From positions 1-41,405 of IMG/VR virus record IMGVR_UViG_3300020704_000002: DNA of 41,405 nucleotides; one strand, 5' to 3'. The translations under genes and the position numbers were made by a program. Shown here piece after piece: positions 7,942 to 14,974 of the stretch. The DNA comes from a virus. The first letter of the stretch is position 1. Each line of letters starts with the position of its first letter. The notes beneath the pieces are model-generated. The model had not been told where the DNA came from and made no database searches. It saw only the letters and a program-made list of their open reading frames with translations.

Positions 7942-8093
7942 AATTTTGCTCCAAAAAATAAATCTGCTACAATTAATAACAAAGCAAAAATTATAGTTGC
8001 GGATATATATTGGATCTTTTCTAATCTTACTTTTAATTCGTTTATGTCATTCTGTAGAGCAATAATAAAACGATCTTTATCTAGAAAATTCAT
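7938..8093 (-). CDS. 51-residue tail-anchored membrane protein
   Basis: MNFLDKDRFIIALQNDINEL, a short coiled coil, then a C-terminal hydrophobic helix ending LIVADLFFGAKF. Codons GGA GCA near the end carry the ribosome binding site of the next gene. Confidence 0.6.
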   Translation of the reverse strand: MNFLDKDRFIIALQNDINELKVRLEKIQYISATIIFALLLIVADLFFGAKF

Positions 8094-8095
8094 AT

Positions 8096-8362
8096 TTAAA
8101 TCCAATTTAAAATTGAAATTCCAACAATCAAAAATAAAACTGCTGATAATCCAGCAATAATATTTTGTTGCTTAGATAGCTGATCTTCGTATTCTGCTCT
8201 GATTTTATCATCGCTACAACACGATGATTCCCATTTACGCTCTGCTGATTTATTAGCATCCAGTAAAGCCAGAGAATAGGACTCAAACGTAACCCAATGC
8301 CCAAATTCGTTTAATTCCATTTCTGGAATACCATTTTTACCATTCCACCGTTGTATTTTCAT
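8096..8362 (-). CDS. C-terminally anchored small phage membrane protein
   Basis: 88 residues. MKIQRWNGKNGIPEMELNEF, GHWVTFESYSLALLDANKSA, polar coiled helix, then a C-terminal membrane helix (GLSAVLFLIVGISILNWI). Same plan as the 6127-6396 gene, a likely divergent paralogue. Confidence 0.65.
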   Translation of the reverse strand: MKIQRWNGKNGIPEMELNEFGHWVTFESYSLALLDANKSAERKWESSCCSDDKIRAEYEDQLSKQQNIIAGLSAVLFLIVGISILNWI

Positions 8363-8364
8363 CT

Positions 8365-8595
8365 TTAATACCTTAATGTAATATCTTCAAAAAAATCTGC
8401 AGAAGAAATTTTTAATTTTTTGCAAGTAAATTCTTCTTTGGAATAATATTCTAGAAATAGGAGGAACTCGCGCATATGAGCTTCGTCTAATTTCACTTGT
8501 TGTGCTAATATAACATTATCTCGATGAAAAACCCAGCTAGGTAATTGTGGTGCTGATTCATCTAAAATAATATGTTTACTGATTTCTAATATCAT
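8365..8595 (-). CDS. hypothetical protein
   Basis: 76 residues, no motif recognised; ends ADFFEDITLRY. Adjacent to its neighbours without room for a promoter. Confidence 0.55.
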   Translation of the reverse strand: MILEISKHIILDESAPQLPSWVFHRDNVILAQQVKLDEAHMREFLLFLEYYSKEEFTCKKLKISSADFFEDITLRY

Positions 8596-8607
8596 TGTTA
8601 TTTCCTA

Positions 8608-9066
8608 TTACCATGAACTTCTATAACTAAATTCCCATATATAACCTTCACCTGATTGATTTATTAAATACATTAATCTATCTCTGGTTCTTTTTAATGA
8701 GTCGATAAAATAGTCATCAATTTCTGTAGAACCAAAAAAGAATCCACTAGTTGGGGGTAATAATTCAGGAATTTTTTTTGGTTTCTTAATACATGTTTTT
8801 ATAACCTTTAAAAGTTCCTGTAACTTTTCTATAGGAACATCGTATTCTCTACAATCATCTATACCGTATTGAACATTTTTCACAAACCAATTATGTATCG
8901 CGTTCGCCTTTCTCCAATACATTGCCTCAGTAACTATATATTGAAGATTCCCCATCCCATCCCGAATATCTTTTGTTATTTCTTGAAGTTGTTTACTTAC
9001 TTCTTTTGTATCTTCACTATATTCCGAAACATATCGTTTCGCATGTAAATATGAATCTAAACCCAT
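8608..9066 (-). CDS. conserved phage protein (MGLD.YL..RYVS family)
   Basis: 152 residues from the ATG at 9066, which has GGGAGG 6 bases upstream. MGLDSYLHAKRYVSEYS, YWRKANAIHNWFVKNVQ, LLPPTSGFFFGSTEIDDYF and a terminal SYRSSW are hallmarks of a phage family that is common but uncharacterised. Full length for the family. Confidence 0.75.
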   Translation of the reverse strand: MGLDSYLHAKRYVSEYSEDTKEVSKQLQEITKDIRDGMGNLQYIVTEAMYWRKANAIHNWFVKNVQYGIDDCREYDVPIEKLQELLKVIKTCIKKPKKIPELLPPTSGFFFGSTEIDDYFIDSLKRTRDRLMYLINQSGEGYIWEFSYRSSW

Positions 9067-9083
9067 CACACACCTCCCATAAT

Positions 9084-9536
9084 CTATCCTAAAAAAACAA
9101 AATGATTACATCTTCCAGCAAAAATTTGATAAAGTTTATATTTGTCATTATCTGTAATATAAGATGCATTATCTACCCATATAATATCAAAATCTGATCT
9201 TCCTCTAAGTTTAAGATCATCAGGACGTATATCTCCAATACTAAAAGCTGTTGGTGTTCTATAGGAAGGATTAAAAAAATTTAATTTTGATTGTAAATCT
9301 CTAGCCAGATTTGACTTAGTTGATATTACAATATCATTCTTACCAGCATTTCTAGCAATCAACATTGTTTTACCACACTGTCTTCCTGGATTATATTCTA
9401 CAGTTTGATACTCACACGAAAAGTGTATTTCTGATAAGTAACTTTTAGCAGAAACCATTCGTTCTTGGGTTAGTATATTAAGTTTAATCATACTTGAAAC
9501 AATATCATGTAACATATTAGGTATTTCGTTTCTCAT
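9084..9536 (-). CDS. P-loop NTPase-like protein, short
   Basis: 150 residues. GRQCGKT (about residues 51-57) reads as a Walker A loop and DFDIIWVDNAS (about 115-125) as a Walker B strand, separated by an STKSNLARDL segment. It contains only the first half of a helicase/terminase-like core and ends soon after Walker B, so it is either a small stand-alone ATPase or a truncated one. Confidence 0.6.
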   Translation of the reverse strand: MRNEIPNMLHDIVSSMIKLNILTQERMVSAKSYLSEIHFSCEYQTVEYNPGRQCGKTMLIARNAGKNDIVISTKSNLARDLQSKLNFFNPSYRTPTAFSIGDIRPDDLKLRGRSDFDIIWVDNASYITDNDKYKLYQIFAGRCNHFVFLG

Positions 9537-9548
9537 TATATTTCCTTT

Positions 9549-9824
9549 TTATAAATTACAAACGTATTCAGTTATTGTGTGTTGTTTTCTTCCTTGCCCT
9601 TTAATTTCTTCTCTAAACTCGCCTGTTGATAATGAACCCAAGTTAGATAAACTTAGTTCTAATTGTTTAGAATGGAAACAAGCATTTTGATAATTTTTAG
9701 TTTCTATATCATATTCAAATTGGTCATTAGTTCTATAAATTGATCTAATTTCAAGTTCTGCCATTGAGTCTGCATATACAGAGTTAACAAATAATAATAT
9801 CATAACAAATAATAGTTTATTCAC
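9549..9824 (-). CDS. secreted/periplasmic small protein
   Basis: 91 residues. MNKLLFVMILLFVNSVYA is a clear signal peptide with likely cleavage after VYA; the mature part of about 73 residues has two cysteines (NACF and YVCNL) that could form a disulfide. Function unknown. Confidence 0.65.
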   Translation of the reverse strand: MNKLLFVMILLFVNSVYADSMAELEIRSIYRTNDQFEYDIETKNYQNACFHSKQLELSLSNLGSLSTGEFREEIKGQGRKQHTITEYVCNL

Positions 9825-9835
9825 AATAAATTCCT

Positions 9836-10141
9836 CTAAATTTTAATTTTTTCCATTCTATATAAATTAATTTCTGCTAATATTTTGTTAGTTTCTGCAA
9901 TAGAAGTATATGAACCATGATCCCATTCTAAATCATATTCGTAAATCTGATTCCTTGATGTTTTATCTTTTGAATCGAGTGCAATCAAACGATTGGGTTC
10001 ATCAACAATAAAGTCAAATTCATTAGGATAATAGTCTTCGTTATTATCCCATTTGATCATGTATTTGCCAGTATCATAATGGGCTTTTACTTTCTTTGCC
10101 CATTTCAATACATTGTTCCATCTAGCTTCGTATACGTTCAT
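9836..10141 (-). CDS. hypothetical protein
   Basis: 101 residues with WNNVLKWAKKVKAHYDTGKY near the start and many charged residues. No family recognised. Confidence 0.55.
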   Translation of the reverse strand: MNVYEARWNNVLKWAKKVKAHYDTGKYMIKWDNNEDYYPNEFDFIVDEPNRLIALDSKDKTSRNQIYEYDLEWDHGSYTSIAETNKILAEINLYRMEKIKI

Positions 10142-10149
10142 CTAATATC

Positions 10150-10329
10150 TCACAAATCTTGCAAAAACTTATAGAATTCATCAGCAAGTGCCTGTTCACC
10201 TTTCCACTCTAAAAAGTCATGAATACAACTACCAGTCATATAGTTTTGAGGACCATACCATTCATCCGCGTCTGGATTAACAGTTTTTATGAATTTCTTC
10301 AAATCGTTTAAATTGATTGTTGTATTCAT
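10150..10329 (-). CDS. hypothetical protein
   Basis: 59 residues from the ATG at 10329 with GTGGAG 6 bases upstream; the longer frame upstream lacks a good start. DEWYGPQNYMTGSCIHDFLE is the most conserved-looking segment. Unknown. Confidence 0.55.
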   Translation of the reverse strand: MNTTINLNDLKKFIKTVNPDADEWYGPQNYMTGSCIHDFLEWKGEQALADEFYKFLQDL

Positions 10330-10366
10330 TTTATCTCCACGTTTAAATATCTTGTTCAATAGAGGG

Positions 10367-10597
10367 TTACAGAACATATTCTCTACCATCCTTACACAAA
10401 TATGTAGTTTTTGCAGGAATTTCTGTGAAACTTCCACCAAGGTTTGGGTTATATATTAATATTGATTCGGTTTTATCGATTACTGCACATTCATTATCTA
10501 ATATAAACCTTTCTTTGTCTTTGATTTGAAGCCATGCCCCATACACGATTCCCAACATGATAATAGCAGCAGTTGCCCAAAAATATTTCTCTTTCAT
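10367..10597 (-). CDS. membrane-anchored protein with periplasmic cysteines
   Basis: 76 residues: short basic start, hydrophobic residues 6-24, then a polar domain with cysteines at NECAV and YLCKDG. Same plan as the gene at 5266-5460. It is the first gene behind the promoter at 10627. Confidence 0.6.
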   Translation of the reverse strand: MKEKYFWATAAIIMLGIVYGAWLQIKDKERFILDNECAVIDKTESILIYNPNLGGSFTEIPAKTTYLCKDGREYVL

Positions 10598-10626
10598 TTT
10601 AAATCTCTTTCAATTAAGTATAAGTT

Positions 10627-10655
10627 ATTATAACTATTATAGGAATATATGTCAA
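10627..10655 (-). promoter_or_regulatory. early sigma70-type promoter
   Basis: Minus AAAAGTGC-TTGACA, 17 bp, TATAAT, followed by the usual AACTTATACTTAATTG leader. It starts the operon running left from 10597 and sits directly after the tmRNA terminator. Confidence 0.85.
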
Positions 10656-10663
10656 GCACTTTT

Positions 10664-10692
10664 AAATGAAAAATGGGAGCCGAAGCTCCCAT
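10664..10692 (-). terminator. rho-independent terminator of tmRNA
   Basis: Minus strand ATGGGAGC-TTCG-GCTCCCAT stem-loop followed by a T run. An 8-bp stem with a UUCG tetraloop is a strong intrinsic terminator. Confidence 0.9.
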
Positions 10693-11090
10693 CTATAACT
10701 TGTTCTGTTGCCAAGTAAGTCAAACTCCGACAGTCTCTGTTTTTACGCAGCTAAAGTCAAATTGAAGTATTCGTCATTTGCAGATACTTAGTTTATGCCG
10801 ATTAGGTCGGTCATCTTACCTGTTGCCTTCTCCACTATTTCACCCTGTCGAAACCTGTCATCCCCATCAGAAACACAATAAGCCTCCGGACTCAAACCAG
10901 CTTGGTTTAAAGGATGTGCCTCACTCATTGTGTTTTTGGTGGAGATGTCGACATATGATAGTCGAGTCCAGAATGCCTTCGCTTTAAAGGAATTACAACA
11001 ATAAAATGTATACTGTTACATTAACTAGGATTGCGTCGCAAGAGTTACCGCCAGTCAGGGTGCTCAATACACATTTTATTGTTGTAAACG
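10672..11090 (-). ncRNA. ssrA: permuted two-piece tmRNA
   Basis: On the minus strand the 3' (acceptor) half comes first and ends CATCTCC-A-CCA at 10937; a 71-nt intervening segment (10936-10866) follows; the 5' half begins GGGGATGACAGGTTTCGACA at 10865. GGGGATG and CATCTCC pair over 7 bp with a G3.U70 wobble and an A73 discriminator, the alanine identity set. A T-stem TCGAC/GTCGA lies next to the acceptor. The tag frame follows and a terminator closes the gene. A 17-bp helix (10993-11009 with 11071-11087) lies in the acceptor half. Mature 5' boundary of the acceptor piece is unknown. Trans-translation rescue of stalled ribosomes is the known role of the family. Confidence 0.85.
10743..10781 (-). 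other. tmRNA tag reading frame ANDEYFNLTLAA
   Basis: From resume codon GCA (10781) the frame reads A-N-D-E-Y-F-N-L-T-L-A-A then TAA. ANDE start and LAA end match proteobacterial degradation tags; the 12-residue length and the YFNLT middle differ from the tags I know. Confidence 0.85.
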
Positions 11091-11117
11091 TATTACTCAA
11101 TGTGAAATTTAAAAATG

Positions 11118-11125
11118 TATAAATA
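11118..11125 (+). promoter_or_regulatory. T4-type late promoter for the homing endonuclease
   Basis: Plus strand TATAAATA, 69 bases before the likely ATG of the GIY-YIG gene. Phage homing endonuclease genes often have their own late promoter. Confidence 0.65.
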
Positions 11126-11129
11126 AGTT

Positions 11130-11159
11130 GTAGTTCACGAGATTGCAGTCTCCAACTAC
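11130..11159 (+). other. hairpin in the homing endonuclease leader
   Basis: GTAGTT/AACTAC and inner GAGA/TCTC pair around a 6-base loop, in the leader between the late promoter and the start. In T4, leader hairpins limit translation of homing genes from early readthrough; here the hairpin is 34 bases upstream of the ATG, so that role is only a suggestion. Confidence 0.5.
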
Positions 11160-11193
11160 TCTAATCATTCTACTATTAATTACAGGAATCAAT

Positions 11194-12012
11194 ATGACCA
11201 GCATAGATATTTATACCCCAATTGCCCCTACATATCTCTATATCAAACAACACTCAGTTACTGGTCTAAAATACTTAGGCAAAACAACTAGAGATCCATA
11301 TAAGTATAAGGGGTCAGGTTCATATTGGTCAAATCATATTAAAAAACATGGTAAAGAGCATATAGTCACCTTATGGGTATCTGAGTTATATTATGATACA
11401 TCTATTGTTTACTATGCCTTGCAACTATCAAAAGAATATAATATAGTTGAATCATCTGAATGGGCAAATTTAATACCTGAAGACGGTTTATATGGTGGAT
11501 CAGTAAAAGGGAGAGTATCACCCAATAAAGGTAAAAATTTTTCTGAAGAAACTAAACAAAAAATGTCTGATTCTAAAAAAGGTAAACCTCGCACTGATGA
11601 AACTAAACAAAAAATATCAAAATCAAATAAAGGTAAAAAATGTTCTGATGAAACTAAACAAAAAATATCAAATGCTAAAAAAGGAAGATCCTCGGGTAGA
11701 ATTTGTTCTGATGAAACTAAACAAAAAATATCAAATGCTAAAAAGGGAATACCTTCAAATAATATTTATTCTGATGAAACTAAACAAAAAATGTCAGATG
11801 CGCAAAAGGGAAGAGTTCACTCTAGCGAAACTAAACAAAAAATGTCAGAATCCAGAAAAGGTAGAATAATTTCCAATGAAACTAGAAAAAAATTATCCGA
11901 AACTAATAAAAATAAACCCAAATCAAAAACTATATGTCCTCATTGCAGTAAAATAGGTAGTATTAGTAATATGATTCGGTGGCATTTTGATAATTGCAAA
12001 CTTAAAATATAA
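11194..12012 (+). CDS. GIY-YIG homing endonuclease with NUMOD3 repeats
   Basis: 272 residues from the ATG at 11194 (CAGGA 7 bases upstream), rather than an upstream TTG in the leader hairpin. YLYIKQHSVTGLKYLGKTT opens the GIY-YIG nuclease; YKYKGSGSYWSNHIKKHG and VESSEWANLIPEDG complete the domain seen in T4 Seg proteins. About eight lysine-rich repeats of the ETKQKMSDSKKGK type (NUMOD3, DNA binding) follow, and a terminal CPHCSKIG with WHFDNC zinc finger. It is a free-standing mobile gene inserted next to the tmRNA in the opposite orientation. Confidence 0.9.
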   Translation: MTSIDIYTPIAPTYLYIKQHSVTGLKYLGKTTRDPYKYKGSGSYWSNHIKKHGKEHIVTLWVSELYYDTSIVYYALQLSKEYNIVESSEWANLIPEDGLYGGSVKGRVSPNKGKNFSEETKQKMSDSKKGKPRTDETKQKISKSNKGKKCSDETKQKISNAKKGRSSGRICSDETKQKISNAKKGIPSNNIYSDETKQKMSDAQKGRVHSSETKQKMSESRKGRIISNETRKKLSETNKNKPKSKTICPHCSKIGSISNMIRWHFDNCKLKI

Positions 12013-12025
12013 ATAATATTTAAAA

Positions 12026-12117
12026 ATACATTTAGCGGTAAGAGTGAGTCGTACCAAACCACCAATCAATTCAACATTTCTGTGTAATTCTCTCACTGCC
12101 CTTTCGGGTAAATGTAT
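12026..12117. repeat. structured element bounded by a 9-bp inverted repeat
   Basis: ATACATTTA at the left pairs with TAAATGTAT at the right; inside, AGTGAG pairs with CTCACT and CCC-TTTC-GGG forms a small hairpin. It lies just after the homing endonuclease, on the far side of the insertion from the tmRNA. It could be a structured RNA or a displaced part of the tmRNA locus; no gene is seen in it. Confidence 0.45.
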
Positions 12118-12126
12118 TAATTCTAT

Positions 12127-12396
12127 TTAGTATTCATCAACGGAATGCCCAACCAATTTATCTAATTTAAATTGAATTTGTTCAGCATTTTTCTCCGCTG
12201 TTACAGCCCAATAATTTGCTGCAGAAGCTCTTGTAGCAGCATCTAAGGCAGTTAATTTAGCTTCTAATGCAGTAGTTTGGAGAGCCACCACAGGAGTTTT
12301 TAATTCATCAACTTGACTTTGTAATGATGCTACATCTTTAGTTGATGCACAAGCTGTTAAATAAATTAAAAATACTGCTAATACTAATTTTTTCAT
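12127..12396 (-). CDS. Lpp-like outer-membrane lipoprotein
   Basis: 89 residues. MKKLVLAVFLIYLTACAST has a signal peptide ending in lipobox LTAC, so the mature protein would start with lipidated Cys16. The rest is an alanine-rich helix (VASLQSQVDELK onward) like Lpp/OprI and alanine-zipper proteins, but without the terminal lysine that links Lpp to peptidoglycan. Possible roles are superinfection exclusion or envelope change; this is inference. Confidence 0.75.
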   Translation of the reverse strand: MKKLVLAVFLIYLTACASTKDVASLQSQVDELKTPVVALQTTALEAKLTALDAATRASAANYWAVTAEKNAEQIQFKLDKLVGHSVDEY

Positions 12397-12437
12397 TTAT
12401 GATTTCCTATATTAAAAACTTTATTTATTCAAAAATT

Positions 12438-12596
12438 TTATCCGCACAGTAATCTAGTATCATTTACAGATACGTTATGTTCTAATGCTTTTGTAGTGCA
12501 TTCCAATTTACTATGCTCTTCATAGACAATTGCTCCAATAAAAATACCTACAATAATAACCATAAAAATCCCACCAATCAAAGTATCTTTATCCAT
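12438..12596 (-). CDS. 52-residue membrane protein with two cysteines
   Basis: MDKDTLIGGIFMVIIVGIFI opens a signal anchor, followed by LECTTKALEH and RLLCG. Same anchor-plus-two-cysteine plan as the genes at 5266 and 10367. Confidence 0.6.
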   Translation of the reverse strand: MDKDTLIGGIFMVIIVGIFIGAIVYEEHSKLECTTKALEHNVSVNDTRLLCG

Positions 12597-12598
12597 GT

Positions 12599-12769
12599 TT
12601 ACTCACAGTAAAAGTTAATTTCAATATCAGGATTCATGTGTTTCAAATCCTGCGTTATTTTAGCACCAAGTGCCTGACACAAAGGTACTTTTAGATTCGG
12701 CACAATAATAGAATCTACGTTATGATTATACAGCGACTTCAGACTATAGATCAATACTAATGTTACCAT
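12599..12769 (-). CDS. 56-residue hypothetical protein
   Basis: MVTLVLIYSLKSLYNHNVDS opening, then VPLCQALGAKIT and a terminal NFYCE. Overlaps the upstream gene by 7 bases. Unknown. Confidence 0.55.
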   Translation of the reverse strand: MVTLVLIYSLKSLYNHNVDSIIVPNLKVPLCQALGAKITQDLKHMNPDIEINFYCE

Positions 12770-13053
12770 TTTATCCATCCCTTTGGTTTTTCTGGTTTAA
12801 CCATCTGATTAACATATTCGATACCATTCATACCATCAACAGTAATTGTCACCTTGGCATAATGTAGATCCATATCATGATCAGGGTGGAATTTATCTTT
12901 ATGATATTCAGGATCATGAAATATATCCCAAAGTTCTTGAAACTCTTCTTTAGTCAAATCAATAGAGTTCAATAACATCCATTCTTTCTGCGCCAGAGTA
13001 TTTAACTCGGCGAGTAATGGTGAATCAAATACTTTTTTATATATCGGAGTCAT
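12763..13053 (-). CDS. hypothetical protein
   Basis: 96 residues. DIFHDPEYHKDKFHPDHDMD is histidine- and aspartate-rich and might bind metal; ends KPKGWIKW. No family recognised. Confidence 0.55.
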   Translation of the reverse strand: MTPIYKKVFDSPLLAELNTLAQKEWMLLNSIDLTKEEFQELWDIFHDPEYHKDKFHPDHDMDLHYAKVTITVDGMNGIEYVNQMVKPEKPKGWIKW

Positions 13054-13054
13054 G

Positions 13055-13273
13055 TTAACTCTCCAATATAGATTTAAGGTCAGAGATTATTTGTGTATCA
13101 GATACAACAAATAGGTTTACATTATCCAAATAGAACCTAATATCAGAAATGATTGCTAGTAACTGTACATTCAATAATATTGATTGTTCATGGTTAAGAT
13201 CAACATTAACCTCATCTCTTGTCAAAGAGTTAAGATCATCGTCTAATAAAAACTTATTAATTATTTCATTCAT
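13055..13273 (-). CDS. hypothetical protein
   Basis: 72 residues, leucine- and aspartate-rich helical protein. Start overlaps the upstream stop by 4 bases. Unknown. Confidence 0.5.
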   Translation of the reverse strand: MNEIINKFLLDDDLNSLTRDEVNVDLNHEQSILLNVQLLAIISDIRFYLDNVNLFVVSDTQIISDLKSILES

Positions 13274-13470
13274 TTTAAGTCAGCCACACTTTCGTAAAAA
13301 CAATTCATTAAAAAATGGTATAAGTCTAACGGATTATCTTCGGTAAACTCATTTTCTACTGATTCTCTAATTAGCATATAGAGTTCAATAATGTGTAAAT
13401 GATGCCAAGGTCCTTGTTTTACTTGCTTTTTGAATATTCGTTTTAAGAACCACCTTTCAAATCTATTCAT
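13270..13470 (-). CDS. conserved small phage protein (MNRFERW family)
   Basis: 66 residues. MNRFERWFLKRIFKKQVKQG, ELYMLIRE and EFTEDNPLDLYHFL match a small helical protein common in phages of enterobacteria and relatives. Function unknown. Confidence 0.65.
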   Translation of the reverse strand: MNRFERWFLKRIFKKQVKQGPWHHLHIIELYMLIRESVENEFTEDNPLDLYHFLMNCFYESVADLK

Positions 13471-13480
13471 TATTTAATCC

Positions 13481-13771
13481 TCAAAATGGAATACAATCTG
13501 GGTCACCACAAAGATAAGGTTGATACCCACCAACATATTGTACATTTTCTTGTGTTTTACATACACTACATCTTGGTTTATTCCATTCCTGATATGCCTC
13601 TTCAAATAATTCAGGTTCGGCAATTACAGACCAATGACCAGAACAATCCGAACTATAGGATAATTCTTCCCATACTACATCAGTAAATCTTCTAAACTTT
13701 GATGATTTAAACTCTGGATCATCAAATTCAATTTCTTCATATACTCGTTTTCCAACGCTTGATATTTTCAT
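13481..13771 (-). CDS. hypothetical protein with C-terminal zinc-binding motif
   Basis: 96 residues; the tail PRCSVCKTQENVQYVGG then LCGDPDC has four cysteines placed as CxxC and CxxxxC, a likely zinc site. Confidence 0.55.
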   Translation of the reverse strand: MKISSVGKRVYEEIEFDDPEFKSSKFRRFTDVVWEELSYSSDCSGHWSVIAEPELFEEAYQEWNKPRCSVCKTQENVQYVGGYQPYLCGDPDCIPF

Positions 13772-13989
13772 TATTCAATTCCAAAATAGTCTTTAACCCT
13801 AAGATCAATAGTATCCGCTAAGTAATCATCCAAAGCATACTGTACTTCATCACGAACTACTTCTAATGTTTCCTTAATAATCAACTCAGCAAACTCCTGT
13901 AGGACTGGGCCAAGTGATTCAAGAGGTGTCTTGTTGGCCGCGATATTTTTTCGTGCTTGCATATAAATTTTTGCAACTAACTCGTTCAT
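13771..13989 (-). CDS. small protein of the FAELIVKE type
   Basis: 72 residues. MNELVAKIYMQARKNI and EFAELIIKETLEVVRDEV match a short module also found at 16798, 19292 and 25805. Such genes are numerous in large phages of Gram-negatives; function unknown. Confidence 0.6.
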   Translation of the reverse strand: MNELVAKIYMQARKNIAANKTPLESLGPVLQEFAELIIKETLEVVRDEVQYALDDYLADTIDLRVKDYFGIE

Positions 13990-14002
13990 TCTTCAACTCC
14001 AA

Positions 14003-14596
14003 TCAATTAAATTCAATCCAACCAGTCATAATATACTTAGATCCAGATAAAGGAGGATTCCCTCTATGTGTCCAAGGATAATTTGGCGGAAATATAAGCA
14101 ATTTTCCCATTTTAGGTTTAATTCTTTTAGAAAGATATAAAAATTCTGTTTCACCACCATCCTCAATATCATTTAAATATAAAAGATATACACCTATTCT
14201 ATTAGAAGCGATCCTGCTTGTATCTTCACAATGCCAAGAATGATACCCTTGAGTTGGTTCTGTTTTTTGTATTTTATATTCAAAAATTGTACGATTACCA
14301 TACGATGACAAAGTGCTATATTTTTTTGAATAATCTTTGTAGCAAAAATTCCAAAATGTATTATTAAATTCTTTTAAAGAATCTCCAAGATAATCAATTG
14401 AAAATGCAATTTCTTTTGTTGATTGTTCTGTTAAATAAATTGCTGAATCTGATCTTAGAGATTCTTCATTATTTCTATAAAATACCCTATTATTATCTGA
14501 ACACCATTTAAATGTATTGATTAAATTTTTACAAAATTGTTCTGAGAAAAAATTATCATATATTCCAATAAAATTATCATATTCTACATTTTGCAT
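14003..14596 (-). CDS. 2-oxoglutarate-Fe(II) oxygenase, prolyl-4-hydroxylase type
   Basis: 197 residues. The double-stranded beta-helix core shows YHSWHCEDTSR (first metal ligands), GGETEFLYLSKRIKPKMG, LLIFPPNYPWTHRG (distal His) and KYIMTGWIEF. This matches the phage P4H-like oxygenases. Substrate unknown, possibly a phage or host protein. Overlaps the upstream gene by 20 bases in another frame. Confidence 0.85.
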   Translation of the reverse strand: MQNVEYDNFIGIYDNFFSEQFCKNLINTFKWCSDNNRVFYRNNEESLRSDSAIYLTEQSTKEIAFSIDYLGDSLKEFNNTFWNFCYKDYSKKYSTLSSYGNRTIFEYKIQKTEPTQGYHSWHCEDTSRIASNRIGVYLLYLNDIEDGGETEFLYLSKRIKPKMGKLLIFPPNYPWTHRGNPPLSGSKYIMTGWIEFN

Positions 14597-14828
14597 TAGT
14601 TAATTCCCTTGTCAATTCATCAATTTTTTCTTGTAAACCATATTCACGGTCTAAAAGTATCTCAATTTCTTCTTCTAATTCTTCAATTGAACACGCATAA
14701 TTATATTTGCAATCATTAAGATCTTTTATATCATCTAACAATTCATAAATTTTGTTTACCAATTGTTCAGGAAAATCTCCAAAATGAAGCATTTCTTCTA
14801 AACTAAAATTGCTTGGAAATTGTTCCAT
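14577..14828 (-). CDS. coiled-coil small protein
   Basis: 83 residues; the second half (SIEELEEEIEILLDREYGLQ) is a strong coiled coil. First gene behind the promoter at 14860, so it leads the oxygenase unit. Confidence 0.6.
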   Translation of the reverse strand: MEQFPSNFSLEEMLHFGDFPEQLVNKIYELLDDIKDLNDCKYNYACSIEELEEEIEILLDREYGLQEKIDELTRELTNAKCRI

Positions 14829-14859
14829 GTCATTTCTCTCAATTAATTAAGTATAAGCT

Positions 14860-14888
14860 ATTATAACCGATTAAGATTTAAAGATCAA
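14860..14888 (-). promoter_or_regulatory. early sigma70-type promoter
   Basis: Minus AAAAAGTGC-TTGATC, 17 bp, TATAAT, with leader GAGAGAAATGACATG. It lies just left of the IS200/IS605 element and remains intact. Confidence 0.8.
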
Positions 14889-14930
14889 GCACTTTTTTTA
14901 TAAATTATTTCATAATTTTTATATCTTTTC

Positions 14931-14974
14931 GGCAATTCATCCCTATACCTTTAGGTTTAGGGATGAATTGCCGT
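14931..14974. repeat. left-end hairpin of the IS, also a possible tnpA terminator
   Basis: A perfect 16-bp inverted repeat around a 12-base centre. It directly follows the tnpA stop codon, so it may serve both as transposase binding site and as transcript end. Confidence 0.8.

Noticed and set aside
10778-10987. 69-codon plus-strand ORF
   Set aside because: It lies antisense to the tmRNA and has no family resemblance.
11143-11193. N-terminal extension of the homing endonuclease from a TTG
   Set aside because: The extension starts inside the leader hairpin; the ATG at 11194 has a proper ribosome binding site and begins the conserved domain.
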